Source of the DNA: a bacterium | GTDB taxonomy: Bacteria > Patescibacteriota > Saccharimonadia > Saccharimonadales > Saccharimonadaceae | Assembly (NCBI GenBank): GCA_030530825.1 | Contig: JAUMUF010000001.1 | Span: 248,001 to 312,000 of the forward strand | Direction of reading: 5' to 3' | Length of the DNA stretch: 64,000 nt | In this document: piece after piece, positions 41,743-49,523 of the stretch | Numbering within the stretch: position 1 is the stretch's first letter | Layout: every line of letters starts with the position of its first letter | Program-made: the position numbers and the translations under genes | The notes under the pieces: generated by a model | Database searches by the model: none | Told to the model about the DNA's origin: nothing | Seen by the model: only the letters and a program-made list of their open reading frames with translations

Positions 41743-42736
41743 TTTGCTCGAATTCCACTAAAATTTGGCGCACTTCTGCTGTTGATTTACTTTCCATCAG
41801 CCTTGCGCGAAGGTCGCTTGCTCCGTCAAATTCTCTGATATAAATTTTGAAGAATCGTTTAAGCGGCTCGAATTTTCGAATCTCGAATCGGGTCGCATAT
41901 TCGTCAAAAATATCAAGATGAAGTTTGAGCAGACCGAGAAGTTCGTCCTTGGAATGATTTTTTGCTTCTTTTTCGAAAACGAATGGATTGTGAAAAACGC
42001 CACGACCGATCATAATTCCGTCGATGCCGGGATGTTTTTCTGCGAGTTTAAGCCCTTGTTCGATGCTCAAAATATCACCGTTAATCTGGATGAGGGTGTT
42101 AGGTGCGATTTCATCGCGAAGCGCCAAGATTTCAGGAATAATCTCAAAATGAGCCTCGACTTTACTCATTTCTTTTTTAGTTCTGAGATGAATTGTCAGC
42201 ACGGCAATATCTTGATTGAGCAGATGGGCCAGCCAATCGCGCCACTCGTCAGTTTTAGAGAAACCCAAGCGTGTCTTAACGGAAACAGGTAGCCCGCCCT
42301 TCTTGGTTGCTTGAATAATTTCTGCCGCGAGATCTGGATTTCTGATCAAATCACTTCCTCCCCCGCTCTTAATTACCGCCTTGTCGGGGCAGCCCATATT
42401 TATGTCGATGGCTTTATAGCCCATTTCAGCCAAGCCTTTTGCCATTTGAGAGAAGTTCTCTGGCTTGGATCCCCAAATTTGCGCCACGATTGGTTGTTCG
42501 TCCTTGGTAAAGTGAAGTCGCCCGCGCGTTGAATGCTCGCCCTTTTCACTGCAATAACTCGCCGAGTTAGTGAATTCCGTATAAAAAACATCTGGGCGCG
42601 CTGCCTCAGCCACTACGTGTCGAAATATCACATCTGTGACCGCTTCCATCGGTGCGAGCGAGAAAAACGGCTTGCATCGCCCGTCCGCAAAAGTTCCAGT
42701 TTTTGAGATAATTTCTTGCCAAAAGTCGTGTTTCAT
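41726..42736 (-). CDS. dus: tRNA-dihydrouridine synthase
   Basis: 336 residues, FMN-dependent TIM barrel that reduces uridines in the tRNA D-loop. Motifs: [16 protein letters not shown] at the start, then [31 protein letters not shown] (with the catalytic Cys replaced: typical DusB/C read GCPxxKVxxxxxGSALL with Cys here as NMGCP), [24 protein letters not shown] and [21 protein letters not shown] (42743-42748) lies 6 bases before the ATG and there is no ribosome site, so the mRNA is probably leaderless. Confidence 0.93.
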   Translation of the reverse strand: MKHDFWQEIISKTGTFADGRCKPFFSLAPMEAVTDVIFRHVVAEAARPDVFYTEFTNSASYCSEKGEHSTRGRLHFTKDEQPIVAQIWGSKPENFSQMAKGLAEMGYKAIDINMGCPDKAVIKSGGGSDLIRNPDLAAEIIQATKKGGLPVSVKTRLGFSKTDEWRDWLAHLLNQDIAVLTIHLRTKKEMSKVEAHFEIIPEILALRDEIAPNTLIQINGDILSIEQGLKLAEKHPGIDGIMIGRGVFHNPFVFEKEAKNHSKDELLGLLKLHLDIFDEYATRFEIRKFEPLKRFFKIYIREFDGASDLRARLMESKSTAEVRQILVEFEQNAAQE

Positions 42737-42779
42737 TGTTTAATTTTAACATAAAAAGCTATAAAACACAAATAAAAAT

Positions 42780-42798
42780 CGCCAGCATTCAGCTGACG
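42780..42798 (-). terminator. Terminator of the 42807 gene
   Basis: CGTCAGC, loop, GCTGGCG, then ATTTTTATTTG on the minus strand. It resembles the hairpin at 37006-37025. Confidence 0.8.
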
Positions 42799-42806
42799 AA
42801 ATTATG

Positions 42807-43064
42807 TTATTCGACGAGTTTTCTGAGTTCAGCGACAATCCTGTCTTTTTCTTGCCTGAACTTCTCTGGATTATTCTTGGGAGAAATTTCGAAACTGTCG
42901 TACGGAATGTTGGAGTAATGGCATAGATTGATAAGATAAATCAGCGTTGAATTATAATCATTTTCCATTGGATTGTTGAGTCCAACTTCATTGATCTCGA
43001 CTGTGATCTTTCTGGATAGTCTATTATATCTAGTTACTCCTGTCCTGAAGATAATTTTTCGCAT
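42807..43064 (-). CDS. Hypothetical protein, 85 residues
   Basis: Unrecognised, basic, starts MRKIIFRTGVTRYNRLSRKI. It contains two cysteine-free predicted strands followed by a helix (STLIYLINLCHYSNIPYD) and a charged C-terminal helix. It is a lone unit with a terminator, and the extended -10 TGATAAAAT lies about 45 bases upstream. No clear Shine-Dalgarno site. Moderately supported. Confidence 0.55.
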   Translation of the reverse strand: MRKIIFRTGVTRYNRLSRKITVEINEVGLNNPMENDYNSTLIYLINLCHYSNIPYDSFEISPKNNPEKFRQEKDRIVAELRKLVE

Positions 43065-43170
43065 ATTCGAAATGTCAAGATACTCGACTGTGTATCCCTA
43101 TTTTATCATTTTATGCTCCAAGCTTCAACCTATGGACTTTTTTTGCGCTATATGTTATACTCTAAAAAGT

Positions 43171-43246
43171 GCCGCGATAGCTCAGTTGGTAGAGCGCATC
43201 CATGGTAAGGATGAGGTCACGGGTTCAAGCCCCGTTCGTGGCTCCA
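43171..43246 (+). tRNA. tRNA-Thr(GGT)
   Basis: Acceptor GCCGCGA/TCGTGGC, D-arm GCTC/GAGC, anticodon stem CATCC/GGATG with loop ATGGTAA (anticodon GGT), T-arm ACGGG-TTCAAGC-CCCGT, discriminator T, encoded CCA. The upstream box is TG-T-TATACT (43153-43161) with a weak TGGACT -35. Only a weak T-tract follows. Confidence 0.95.
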
Positions 43247-43292
43247 CGGTATTATTTTTGCGAAGCGCCTTGGAGCGTTTTTATTTTATAAA

Positions 43293-43988
43293 TTAAATCA
43301 TTGGTGAAAATTGCTTCATTTCCTGAACGCATTTTTTGTAGTCGGGGCAATATTTTTCAACTTCCGCCCAAAAAGCAGGCGAGTGGTTCATCTGTCGGAG
43401 GTGGCATAGTTCATGGATAATCATATAGTCTATCAGGTGTAGGGGTAAATTCATTAGCGCAATGTTGAGAGAAATCGTCCCGCGTGAGGAGCAACTCCCC
43501 CAGCGTGTTGCGGTATGAGAAAATCTTAATTTTTCGAAAATAAACCCGCCGTTCTTGGCGAGCACCTCAACTCTTCTGGTTAGGTAAGTTTTTGCTTCTT
43601 TGCGGAGTATTTTACTGATGTTCTTTCTAATTTCGGCCTGAGTTTGAATACTGTCGAATTCTGGCGCAAAAACTATAATTTGATTTGCGGAAATATCAAT
43701 TTTTACTTTTTGTTCGGCAGAAAAATCAACTCTTTGCCTAAAAACCAGCCAGTGGTTTTGCCCAATCTGCTGACCGTCACGATAAAGATTGCGCCCAGCG
43801 TGGTCGCTCATTAGTCTTCTAATCTCTTCTCGATTATGTCGAATAAGCCTCGAAATTGAAAATTCTGGCGAATAATACGGAATCGAAGCCCGCAAAATAC
43901 CATCAACGCCTACGTATATCTTGAATTTGCGGGCCAATTTGGAGCGCCTGACTTTAATTTCGCCAAATTCTGGGTCAAAAATCGCCAA
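43293..43988 (-). CDS. M48-like metallopeptidase of the YgjP/SprT-like DUF45 group
   Basis: 231 residues. The zinc site HELCHLRQMNHS (HExxH variant with His-Glu-Leu-Cys-His) lies near residue 183, preceded by ATRWGSCSSRGTISLN, the hallmark of DUF45/YgjP proteins. The third ligand would be in ...FWAEVEKYCPDY. Such proteins are putative zinc peptidases of unknown substrate. The start lies 3 bases after the sortase stop in the same unit. Confidence 0.88.
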   Translation of the reverse strand: MAIFDPEFGEIKVRRSKLARKFKIYVGVDGILRASIPYYSPEFSISRLIRHNREEIRRLMSDHAGRNLYRDGQQIGQNHWLVFRQRVDFSAEQKVKIDISANQIIVFAPEFDSIQTQAEIRKNISKILRKEAKTYLTRRVEVLAKNGGFIFEKLRFSHTATRWGSCSSRGTISLNIALMNLPLHLIDYMIIHELCHLRQMNHSPAFWAEVEKYCPDYKKCVQEMKQFSPMI

Positions 43989-43991
43989 AAC

Positions 43992-45287
43992 TTAACTCCA
44001 ATCCCAAGAGAAGAGCCTTTCGAAAAAGGTTTTTGAGTTGCGGGGAATTTCAGCCGGCTCACTCAAATTGGCAGAACTCTGCTCTGCTGGCGCTGCGGCG
44101 GCTGGATCTGGTGAAATCTGCTCGGCAAACACCAAAAGTCGCTTTTGCGCAGTTCCAAGCGGCGTACAGGTGATAAGTGTGAGCCAAGGTTTACCGTCGT
44201 TTCTGATGACGGAACTCACCTCATTTGGCATAACAACTTTAAATTCTCTCACGGCGTAAGAATACTGCTTACCCTGATAGTTGGCGTAAATTATATCGCC
44301 TTCTTTTAACTTTTCCAGTTGGGCAAAAATAAATTTATAATCACCGCCATCAAAAAGGTCGTTAGAAGAGTGTCCGGAAATCACCGTGTTGCCAATTTGG
44401 CCCGGAACGCTATTGGCGCCAGGGATTGCAAAGTGCGCAAGTCCGTTGTTCATTGCGTCTAACTGAGATTTTGCGTCGTTGCCAATACCATACGCCACAG
44501 GTGCGTCAACATTGATTTTAGGGATAATAATCTTTGGGTCTGCGGAAACTTCAATCTTGGCGTTTGGCGTTTGGATAGTTTGGCGCTCGGAAGGGTTATT
44601 GGGCTTGATATATGCTTCAACGCTAGCAAAGATTAAGCGATTATATTGTAAGAACAAGAATGTAGCAACTACTACAAAAGCTGTAGTAATAGGCACAAAA
44701 TGGCGGGATTTTCTAACTCTTTCCGTCTGTTTGCGGGCTCTGTCGGCAATGTCTTTTTTAAGTTGTGCGAGAGCCCTTTGCTTTTTTTGTTCTTCGGTCA
44801 ATTCTTCAGCCACTTCTGGTTGGATGGCTGGTGTGGATTTTTTATGATATTCTAATGCTGCAGAATAGTACTTTTCATAATATTTTTGGTAATAATTCTG
44901 CCAAGCGGCGTGATATTTTTTCCAAGCCTCGCCGTGTGCTTGAAATTGTTGCGGTTGATGAGAATTTCTTGGTGTCTGTGAGTTTTGCTTGATATAGGTA
45001 TTTTGCTGATTTTGTGTCTGATTATTTTGAACTTGTGCTGGAGCGGTTGGAGTATTATTTCTGAATTGCTCCGCCAAGTTGGATTTTGCGCTCGAAACAA
45101 CCGTCTCCGTGCGAGAGACTGGTGTTGTTTGTGGTGTAGAGAACCGGCTCCTTCCACTATAAATTTGTTCCAACTTTTCGCGCTGAAGATTGAGAAGCGC
45201 CTGCCTTTGGCGCTCGCTAAGATTGCTAGACTGTTGCCTAGGTGGAGCAGTGAGAGGTTTTTGATTAGAATTTGAATTATTGTCCAT
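43992..45287 (-). CDS. Sortase with long Gln/Tyr-rich cytosolic N-terminus
   Basis: 431 residues. The first ~190 are low complexity: Gln/Asn/Thr/Pro, then a Tyr-rich stretch (YYQKYYEKYYSAALEYHKK) and a charged coiled segment. One membrane helix (about 198-217) follows. The catalytic sortase beta-barrel is at about 245-395: His in VISGHSS, Cys in LITCTPLG, and Arg in QKRLLVFAEQ. Sortases join LPxTG-type surface proteins to the cell envelope or build pili. The C-terminus ends in FERLFSWDW. A TATAAT (45314-45319) gives a short leader with AAAGGA. Confidence 0.92.
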   Translation of the reverse strand: MDNNSNSNQKPLTAPPRQQSSNLSERQRQALLNLQREKLEQIYSGRSRFSTPQTTPVSRTETVVSSAKSNLAEQFRNNTPTAPAQVQNNQTQNQQNTYIKQNSQTPRNSHQPQQFQAHGEAWKKYHAAWQNYYQKYYEKYYSAALEYHKKSTPAIQPEVAEELTEEQKKQRALAQLKKDIADRARKQTERVRKSRHFVPITTAFVVVATFLFLQYNRLIFASVEAYIKPNNPSERQTIQTPNAKIEVSADPKIIIPKINVDAPVAYGIGNDAKSQLDAMNNGLAHFAIPGANSVPGQIGNTVISGHSSNDLFDGGDYKFIFAQLEKLKEGDIIYANYQGKQYSYAVREFKVVMPNEVSSVIRNDGKPWLTLITCTPLGTAQKRLLVFAEQISPDPAAAAPAEQSSANLSEPAEIPRNSKTFFERLFSWDWS

Positions 45288-45362
45288 AAAATACTTGATT
45301 TTTCCTTTACTCTATTATACAATAGAAATAGTTTTGAGTAAATAACAAAACATTACCACTTT

Positions 45363-45449
45363 GCCGCGATGGTGGAATTGGTAGACACGCTAGACTCAAA
45401 ATCTGGTGAACAATAGTTCGTGCCGGTTCAAGTCCGGCTCGCGGTACCA
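45363..45449 (+). tRNA. tRNA-Leu(CAA)
   Basis: Acceptor GCCGCGA/TCGCGGT with one G-U pair, D-arm, anticodon stem with loop CTCAAAA (anticodon CAA), long variable arm (TGGTGAACAATAGTTCGTG), T-arm GCCGG-TTCAAGT-CCGGC, discriminator A, encoded CCA. Confidence 0.95.
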
Positions 45450-45458
45450 CAAAAAGTA

Positions 45459-45492
45459 GATGATGACAAATCAAGTTATCATCTCTTTTTTG
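45459..45492 (+). terminator. Terminator of tRNA-Leu
   Basis: GATGATGA pairs with TTATCATC, followed by TCTTTTTTG. Confidence 0.85.
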
Positions 45493-45543
45493 TTAAAATA
45501 AAAAGTCGCACCCGTCCAGAGATGCGACCTAAAAGCAATAAAA

Positions 45544-45572
45544 ATCACTGCTTTGGTTTGCAAAACAGTGAT
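45544..45572 (-). terminator. Terminator of tRNA-Glu
   Basis: ATCACTGTTTTG pairs with CAAAGCAGTGAT, then TTTTTATTG on the minus strand. Confidence 0.8.
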
Positions 45573-45584
45573 ACTGATCCAGTT

Positions 45585-45659
45585 TGGTGACCTCACGGGG
45601 AATCGAACCCCGATTGCCAGGATGAGAACCTGATGTCCTAACCGTTAGACGATGAGGCC
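45585..45659 (-). tRNA. tRNA-Glu(CTC)
   Basis: Acceptor GGCCTCA/TGAGGTC, D-arm, anticodon stem TCAGG/CCTGG with loop TTCTCAT (anticodon CTC), T-arm GGGG-TTCGATT-CCCC, discriminator A, encoded CCA. Confidence 0.94.
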
Positions 45660-45700
45660 AATGCCTTTATTTTATCAAAAACCTAAGTATGAGTCAACTC

Positions 45701-45729
45701 TTGACTTTTTAGTAAAATCATGATATATT
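45701..45729 (+). promoter_or_regulatory. Promoter of the 49-residue gene
   Basis: TTGACT (45701-45706), 17 bases ending in TGA, TATATT (45724-45729). The expected start is near 45736. Confidence 0.8.
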
Positions 45730-45735
45730 ATAAAA

Positions 45736-45848
45736 GTCGAAAGATAAGATTTTATAAAAGCTCACTGGAATGAGTTTCTATAAAGTCGGCGAGAGATATA
45801 AAATAACAGGATTTATATCTCTAAATTGCCAAGAAATGGGGTGAAAAT
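45736..45848 (+). promoter_or_regulatory. Structured 113-base leader before the 49-residue gene
   Basis: Two hairpins: AAGCTCA / TGAGTTT (about 45758-45777), and an 11-bp stem AGAGATATAAA / TTTATATCTCT around a 9-base loop (45792-45822), extended by GGC/GCC. The second ends about 15 bases before the GGGGTG ribosome site. No known riboswitch matches by eye. It may be a cis-regulatory RNA or a thermosensor-like element. Confidence 0.55.
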
Positions 45849-45998
45849 ATGGCAATAATCAAAAGCCGTATGGCTTATGGTAGACTACTCGAAGTCGTGG
45901 AAACGTCTTACGGCGAGTATCAACTCGTTTACGATGGTGACATCAAACAGCAATCATCGGATATGGGTTATATCCTGTCTGAATTTGACAGTTACTAG
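45849..45998 (+). CDS. Small protein, 49 residues
   Basis: Starts MAIIKSRMAYGRLLEVVETS and continues YGEYQLVYDGDIKQQSSDMG, with a short beta-rich look and an acidic C-terminus. GGGGTG lies 6 bases before the ATG. A strong promoter and a strong terminator (46056-46087) frame it, so a dedicated transcript of about 350 bases is expected. The family is unknown. The long structured leader is the notable feature. Confidence 0.65.
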   Translation: MAIIKSRMAYGRLLEVVETSYGEYQLVYDGDIKQQSSDMGYILSEFDSY

Positions 45999-46055
45999 TA
46001 TCTTTCTTCTCTTCGAAACATGCCATCTATCAACTATTTCGAAGATACCTCTCTC

Positions 46056-46087
46056 AAGCAGATTTTCCAGAGTCTGCTTTTTCTTTT
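46056..46087 (+). terminator. Terminator after the 49-residue gene
   Basis: AAGCAGA (46056-46062) pairs with TCTGCTT (46073-46079), then TTTCTTTTTTT. Confidence 0.88.
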
Positions 46088-46118
46088 TTTAGCAAAAAAT
46101 TAAACCCCCGGAGGAGAT

Positions 46119-46781
46119 TTAATTAATGATTTTAGCGCTGGAGTTTTCTGTTAGCTTTTGCTGAAGTTTTTGGCGTGTTTGAGTGATTTGATCCAAGCGC
46201 TCTTTGATTTCTTGAGCCTTGTCGGTTTGCTCGGCTTTAAGATATAATTGTCCAAGTTGGCGAAGATTTTGCGGGCGGCCGTCAAGTTCTACTGCCTTCT
46301 CCATGGCGGCGATTGCTGCTTTGTCCTTCTCTAGCCCTTGAAGCGCGCGAGAATAAGCAATATAGCGAGTTGGTAAGTTGTCCTCCATCTTGATTGCCTG
46401 CTCGAACGCCAGAGCCGCCTTAGTAAAGTCTCCGGTCTCCAAATAAATCAATCCTACATTATGAAGGCTTGACGGTGAACTCTCAAGACTTTGCGCAATC
46501 TCAAAGCATTCAATCGCTTCTTCATAATTTTTTTGCCCTGCGTAGATAATTCCAAGTCTGTTATAGGCGGTTGCATTTTTCTCGTCAAAACGCAATATTG
46601 TAAGCAAAATCTTCTCCGCGCGCAGATATTTTTTATCGATAATCGCCTCTTGTGCCATCTTCCACATTCGATCAATTTTGAGCGAAATATTATCGGGCAA
46701 CAAATTGCGTGCAGTATCATCCAAAGGTGTTTTTAATGTTATATAGATGACTAAAGCCGTCAAAAAAACCAAAACAATCAT
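46119..46781 (-). CDS. Membrane-anchored TPR protein
   Basis: 220 residues. An N-terminal helix (about 1-17, IVLVFLTALVIYITL) anchors it, then at least three or four TPR repeats from about 40-180 (each starting near NRLGIIYAGQKNYEEAIECF, NVGLIYLETGDFTKAALAF, AYSRALQGLEKDKAAIAAM). The C-terminus is a charged helix. TPR proteins serve as scaffolds. Extended TG-A-TATAAT (46788-46793) lies 6 bases before the ATG, leaderless type. Confidence 0.87.
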   Translation of the reverse strand: MIVLVFLTALVIYITLKTPLDDTARNLLPDNISLKIDRMWKMAQEAIIDKKYLRAEKILLTILRFDEKNATAYNRLGIIYAGQKNYEEAIECFEIAQSLESSPSSLHNVGLIYLETGDFTKAALAFEQAIKMEDNLPTRYIAYSRALQGLEKDKAAIAAMEKAVELDGRPQNLRQLGQLYLKAEQTDKAQEIKERLDQITQTRQKLQQKLTENSSAKIIN

Positions 46782-46817
46782 TCTTCAATTATATCACGCT
46801 TATTTATTTTGAGCAAA

Positions 46818-47099
46818 TTATTTTTTCTTTTTTGAAGAAGCGTTTTTATTGTTTGGATTATTAAAGTAAAACTCGAACATTGCTTTCGAAAGAACGGAAA
46901 TGATAGCGTTGAGTAGGAAAATCACAGCAGAACTTACGGAAAACAGTAAAATATTCCGCCCAAAATCATTGTTAAAGATAGAAACAAAACTTGACAACAT
47001 AAAACAAAAAATGCTTAATATTAAATAAGTTCTTTGAAGAAAAATTCTGTCGTTATCTGTTGATAGATAGACCTTTAGTGATTTTAATAAAGTATTCAT
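46818..47099 (-). CDS. Small membrane protein, 93 residues
   Basis: Two membrane helices are visible, near 25-45 (LILSIFCFMLSSFVSIF) and 51-72 (ILLFSVSSAVIFLLNAIISVL), ahead of a basic Lys/Asn-rich tail (NNKNASSKKKK). Family unknown. TAAAAT (47106-47111) with extended TGA lies 6 bases before the ATG. It is a lone unit. Confidence 0.7.
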   Translation of the reverse strand: MNTLLKSLKVYLSTDNDRIFLQRTYLILSIFCFMLSSFVSIFNNDFGRNILLFSVSSAVIFLLNAIISVLSKAMFEFYFNNPNNKNASSKKKK

Positions 47100-47149
47100 G
47101 TAGTTATTTTATCATAATATTATAGTTTAGTCAATATATAAAAAGTGGC

Positions 47150-47178
47150 TTGCTTTTATCGTTTGTTTGTGATAAAAT
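47150..47178 (+). promoter_or_regulatory. Promoter of rpmG
   Basis: TTGCTT (47150-47155), 17 bases ending in TGA, TAAAAT (47173-47178). Leader about 30 bases. Confidence 0.7.
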
Positions 47179-47214
47179 AGTTAAGAATTGTAAATAATAA
47201 ATTTAAGAGAGATT

Positions 47215-47421
47215 ATGGCTAAAAAGAATACGAAACGAAAGATTATCGGTCTTGTCGGCAAAGAATCCGGCCTCCGAATTTACTACACTCGCAAAAACAC
47301 TCAGAACACTCCTGAAAAATTATCTTTGCGAAAATACAACCCAAAGACTCGCAAGCACGAAATCTTTGAAGAAACTAAGAAAAACCTTGGTCGAAACGAA
47401 GTTAAACCTCGTAAAGGCTAA
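47215..47421 (+). CDS. rpmG: Ribosomal protein bL33
   Basis: 68 residues. SGLRIYYTRKNTQNTPEKLSLRKYNP matches the core of bL33 (G-x-R-Y-T-x-KNK-NTP-L-KKYNP). It is longer than the usual ~50, with an extended basic C-terminus. It lacks zinc-binding cysteines, the C-minus form. Monocistronic, with its own terminator at 47428-47458. Confidence 0.9.
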   Translation: MAKKNTKRKIIGLVGKESGLRIYYTRKNTQNTPEKLSLRKYNPKTRKHEIFEETKKNLGRNEVKPRKG

Positions 47422-47427
47422 AACAAA

Positions 47428-47458
47428 ACACCCCTTCTATCAAGTCGGGGTGTTTTTG
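47428..47458 (+). terminator. Terminator of rpmG
   Basis: ACACCCC pairs with GGGGTGT, then TTTTTGT. Confidence 0.88.
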
Positions 47459-47508
47459 TAAATCGCTGAGCGTTTTTATACTTACAATAGAGCATTTAGT
47501 CAGCGCGG

Positions 47509-48312
47509 CTAAGACAAGATTAGCCTCAAAAGTTCTGCCCTAACACTACCGTTTTTTGATATTCTATTGTAGGCTTGCAGAATTTTGCGCAACTGTCTTG
47601 CTGTACGCGCCGCTGTGCTTTCATTGATCGTGGCGCATGATATCTTAATTAGGCTTTCGAGCATATTCAGCGCTGCTTCGCGATCAGATTTTATCTTCGC
47701 CGCCATCACCAAACGGTCAAAATCATTACCGCTCAACCACTGCTTGGCGGTTTCTATATTTTTGAGAGTGGCGGTAAAATATTTTTTATCTGTAGCAAGC
47801 CGTTCAATTTCTTCAGGTAAGCCTTCTGCTAAAAACAAAATCTGCCGCCGCTTGGTGTCGTCAATCTTTAATTTATTTAGAATTTCTTCTGAATTTTCTC
47901 GACTCGTTGGAGGTATTTTGACAATTTGAGCGCGTGACTTGACCGTGGGGAGAAGATTGTCGCTAAGTGTTGTTAATAGTATGAAGTTAAGATTACCTCT
48001 TGGCTCTTCCAGCAATTTCAGGAATTTATTTTGCGCGGCTTCGTTCATTTTTTCTACCTCGTGAAGTATCACGAATTGTCTTTTTTGACTCTTGCCGCGT
48101 AGTTTTGTGCGTAAAGTTTCAATATCGTCGGTATTGATTATCTCGGTTTTTTGCTTGTCATGAATTGTCGGGTAGAAATCCAAAATGTTTGACTCTGCCG
48201 GAAACTCAATCTGTTTTTTAGCGAAATCAAAGCCGTAGCCACGCGGAATTTCGACGATTACGGCGTGGGCTTGGGCTACGATTTGGTTCAAAAAATGGTT
48301 TTTTGAAGTCAT
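47509..48312 (-). CDS. holB: DNA polymerase III delta-prime-like subunit (HolB/clamp loader)
   Basis: 267 residues, shorter than typical (~330). The AAA+ core is divergent and lacks a Walker A. Visible: FVILHEVEKMNEAAQNKFLKLLEEP (sensor and DEXX-like region) and LPTVKSRAQIVKI (SRC-like motif reading SRA). The C-terminal helices fit the collar domain. It would be a non-ATPase clamp-loader stator. It is last in the unit with the RluD-like synthase and trpS. Confidence 0.8.
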   Translation of the reverse strand: MTSKNHFLNQIVAQAHAVIVEIPRGYGFDFAKKQIEFPAESNILDFYPTIHDKQKTEIINTDDIETLRTKLRGKSQKRQFVILHEVEKMNEAAQNKFLKLLEEPRGNLNFILLTTLSDNLLPTVKSRAQIVKIPPTSRENSEEILNKLKIDDTKRRQILFLAEGLPEEIERLATDKKYFTATLKNIETAKQWLSGNDFDRLVMAAKIKSDREAALNMLESLIKISCATINESTAARTARQLRKILQAYNRISKNGSVRAELLRLILS

Positions 48313-48326
48313 CTTTCTCCTTCGAC

Positions 48327-49523
48327 TTAATTTTCTGATATTTTGGTGTCAAATTCTGGAGGCAGTTGCGCTTCAAAAACTACGCGCTGAGAATTTTCGC
48401 CCTCATTTTTTGGCGGAATCGAAACTTCGAGGCTCGCCGCATGGAGGAACATTCGATCCTCGAGCTCTTTTTTGGAAATGGTTTTATCATAAACGCGGTC
48501 GCCGAGAATCGGACTTCCCAGATATGCGAGGTGAACGCGGAGTTGGTGGGTGCGGCCGGTTTTTGGTATCAATTTGATAAGCGAGAATTTGTCGTTTTCG
48601 GCGAGAACTTCATACGCGGTTTGCGCCGGCTTACCCTTGATATTAACCAAAAAAGTGCTTGGCGCGGAGTTATTGCGCGCGATCGGTAGGTCGATGAGAG
48701 CCTTTTTTTGCTTCAATTTACCCTTTACGATGGCAAAATAAGTCTTTTTGGCGGTACGTTCAGAAAATTGCTTTTGAAGTTTTTTGGCCGCAGCATCGGT
48801 TTTGGCGCCAGCAATCACGCCCGAAGTTTCGCGGTCGAGGCGATGGACGATTCCGGCGCGGTTAGTCTCACGGGCGAATTGCGCGCCCTTCTCAGCGAAA
48901 AAGTCTGCCACAGTAAATTCGTCGTTCAAAACACCTTTGGAGTGTGTCAAAATTCCGCGCGGTTTGTTGATCGCGATGATATTTTCATCTTCGAAAATAA
49001 TTTCGAAAGTCTCAGATTTTTTAGAATTTTCCGGAATTTCAAGTTCAACTTGATCGAATTTTCCGACCAAAATTCGAGGTTTTTCGGCAATTTTGCCATT
49101 GATTTTGGCGTAGCCGTTTTTGATATATTTTTGAATTGTGGCGCGCGAAAGTTCTGGATTTTTTTCAGCAAGAACCACGTCGAGGCGAATTTTGCTCGGA
49201 ATATTTTTGAAAAGATAGATATCCTTGCCCTCAAATGGCAACGCAAAGCCGCCAAAATCGTCGATCGGGCTGGCGAGAAGTTCACCCTCGATTTCGCCAA
49301 AATTTTTGCGAAGAAGCTCGTGAATGTAAAATTCGTCGTCTTCCGCCGTACCGTCATTAATCAGAAAATATTTTTGCCCGTTAAATTTAAAGGTGAAAAG
49401 TTCTGAAAACTCGTCAACTATTTTTTTCTTGACATCTTCAATATGGCGAGGGACATTTTCTTCACCCGCTTCGCCGAACTTTCGCAAAATGCGCAAAATA
49501 TCGCAAGAGTTGAACTTTGCCAT
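48327..49523 (-). CDS. RluA/RluD-family 23S rRNA pseudouridine synthase with N-terminal extension
   Basis: 398 residues. About the first 108 (MAKFNSCDILRILRKFGEAG ...) match no family I know. An S4 domain (RLDVVLAEKNPELSRATIQKYIKNGYA) and the RluD catalytic domain follow, with AGIVHRLDRETSGVIAGAKTD (catalytic Asp in RLD), then LPIARN and TGRTHQLRVHLAYLGSPILGD. The extension has an alternating helix/strand pattern with FTFKFNGQKYFLIND. The start follows the trpS stop directly; a GGAAAGG upstream is the only ribosome site. Confidence 0.88.
   Translation of the reverse strand: MAKFNSCDILRILRKFGEAGEENVPRHIEDVKKKIVDEFSELFTFKFNGQKYFLINDGTAEDDEFYIHELLRKNFGEIEGELLASPIDDFGGFALPFEGKDIYLFKNIPSKIRLDVVLAEKNPELSRATIQKYIKNGYAKINGKIAEKPRILVGKFDQVELEIPENSKKSETFEIIFEDENIIAINKPRGILTHSKGVLNDEFTVADFFAEKGAQFARETNRAGIVHRLDRETSGVIAGAKTDAAAKKLQKQFSERTAKKTYFAIVKGKLKQKKALIDLPIARNNSAPSTFLVNIKGKPAQTAYEVLAENDKFSLIKLIPKTGRTHQLRVHLAYLGSPILGDRVYDKTISKKELEDRMFLHAASLEVSIPPKNEGENSQRVVFEAQLPPEFDTKISEN

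Noticed and set aside
42736-43170. Possible tRNA or ncRNA in the gap before tRNA-Thr
   Set aside because: No cloverleaf was found; the region is explained by the 85-residue gene and the tRNA promoter.
45459-45580. Hairpins between tRNA-Leu and tRNA-Glu as an attachment site or repeat
   Set aside because: Each is fully explained as an intrinsic terminator with a T-tract on its own gene's strand.
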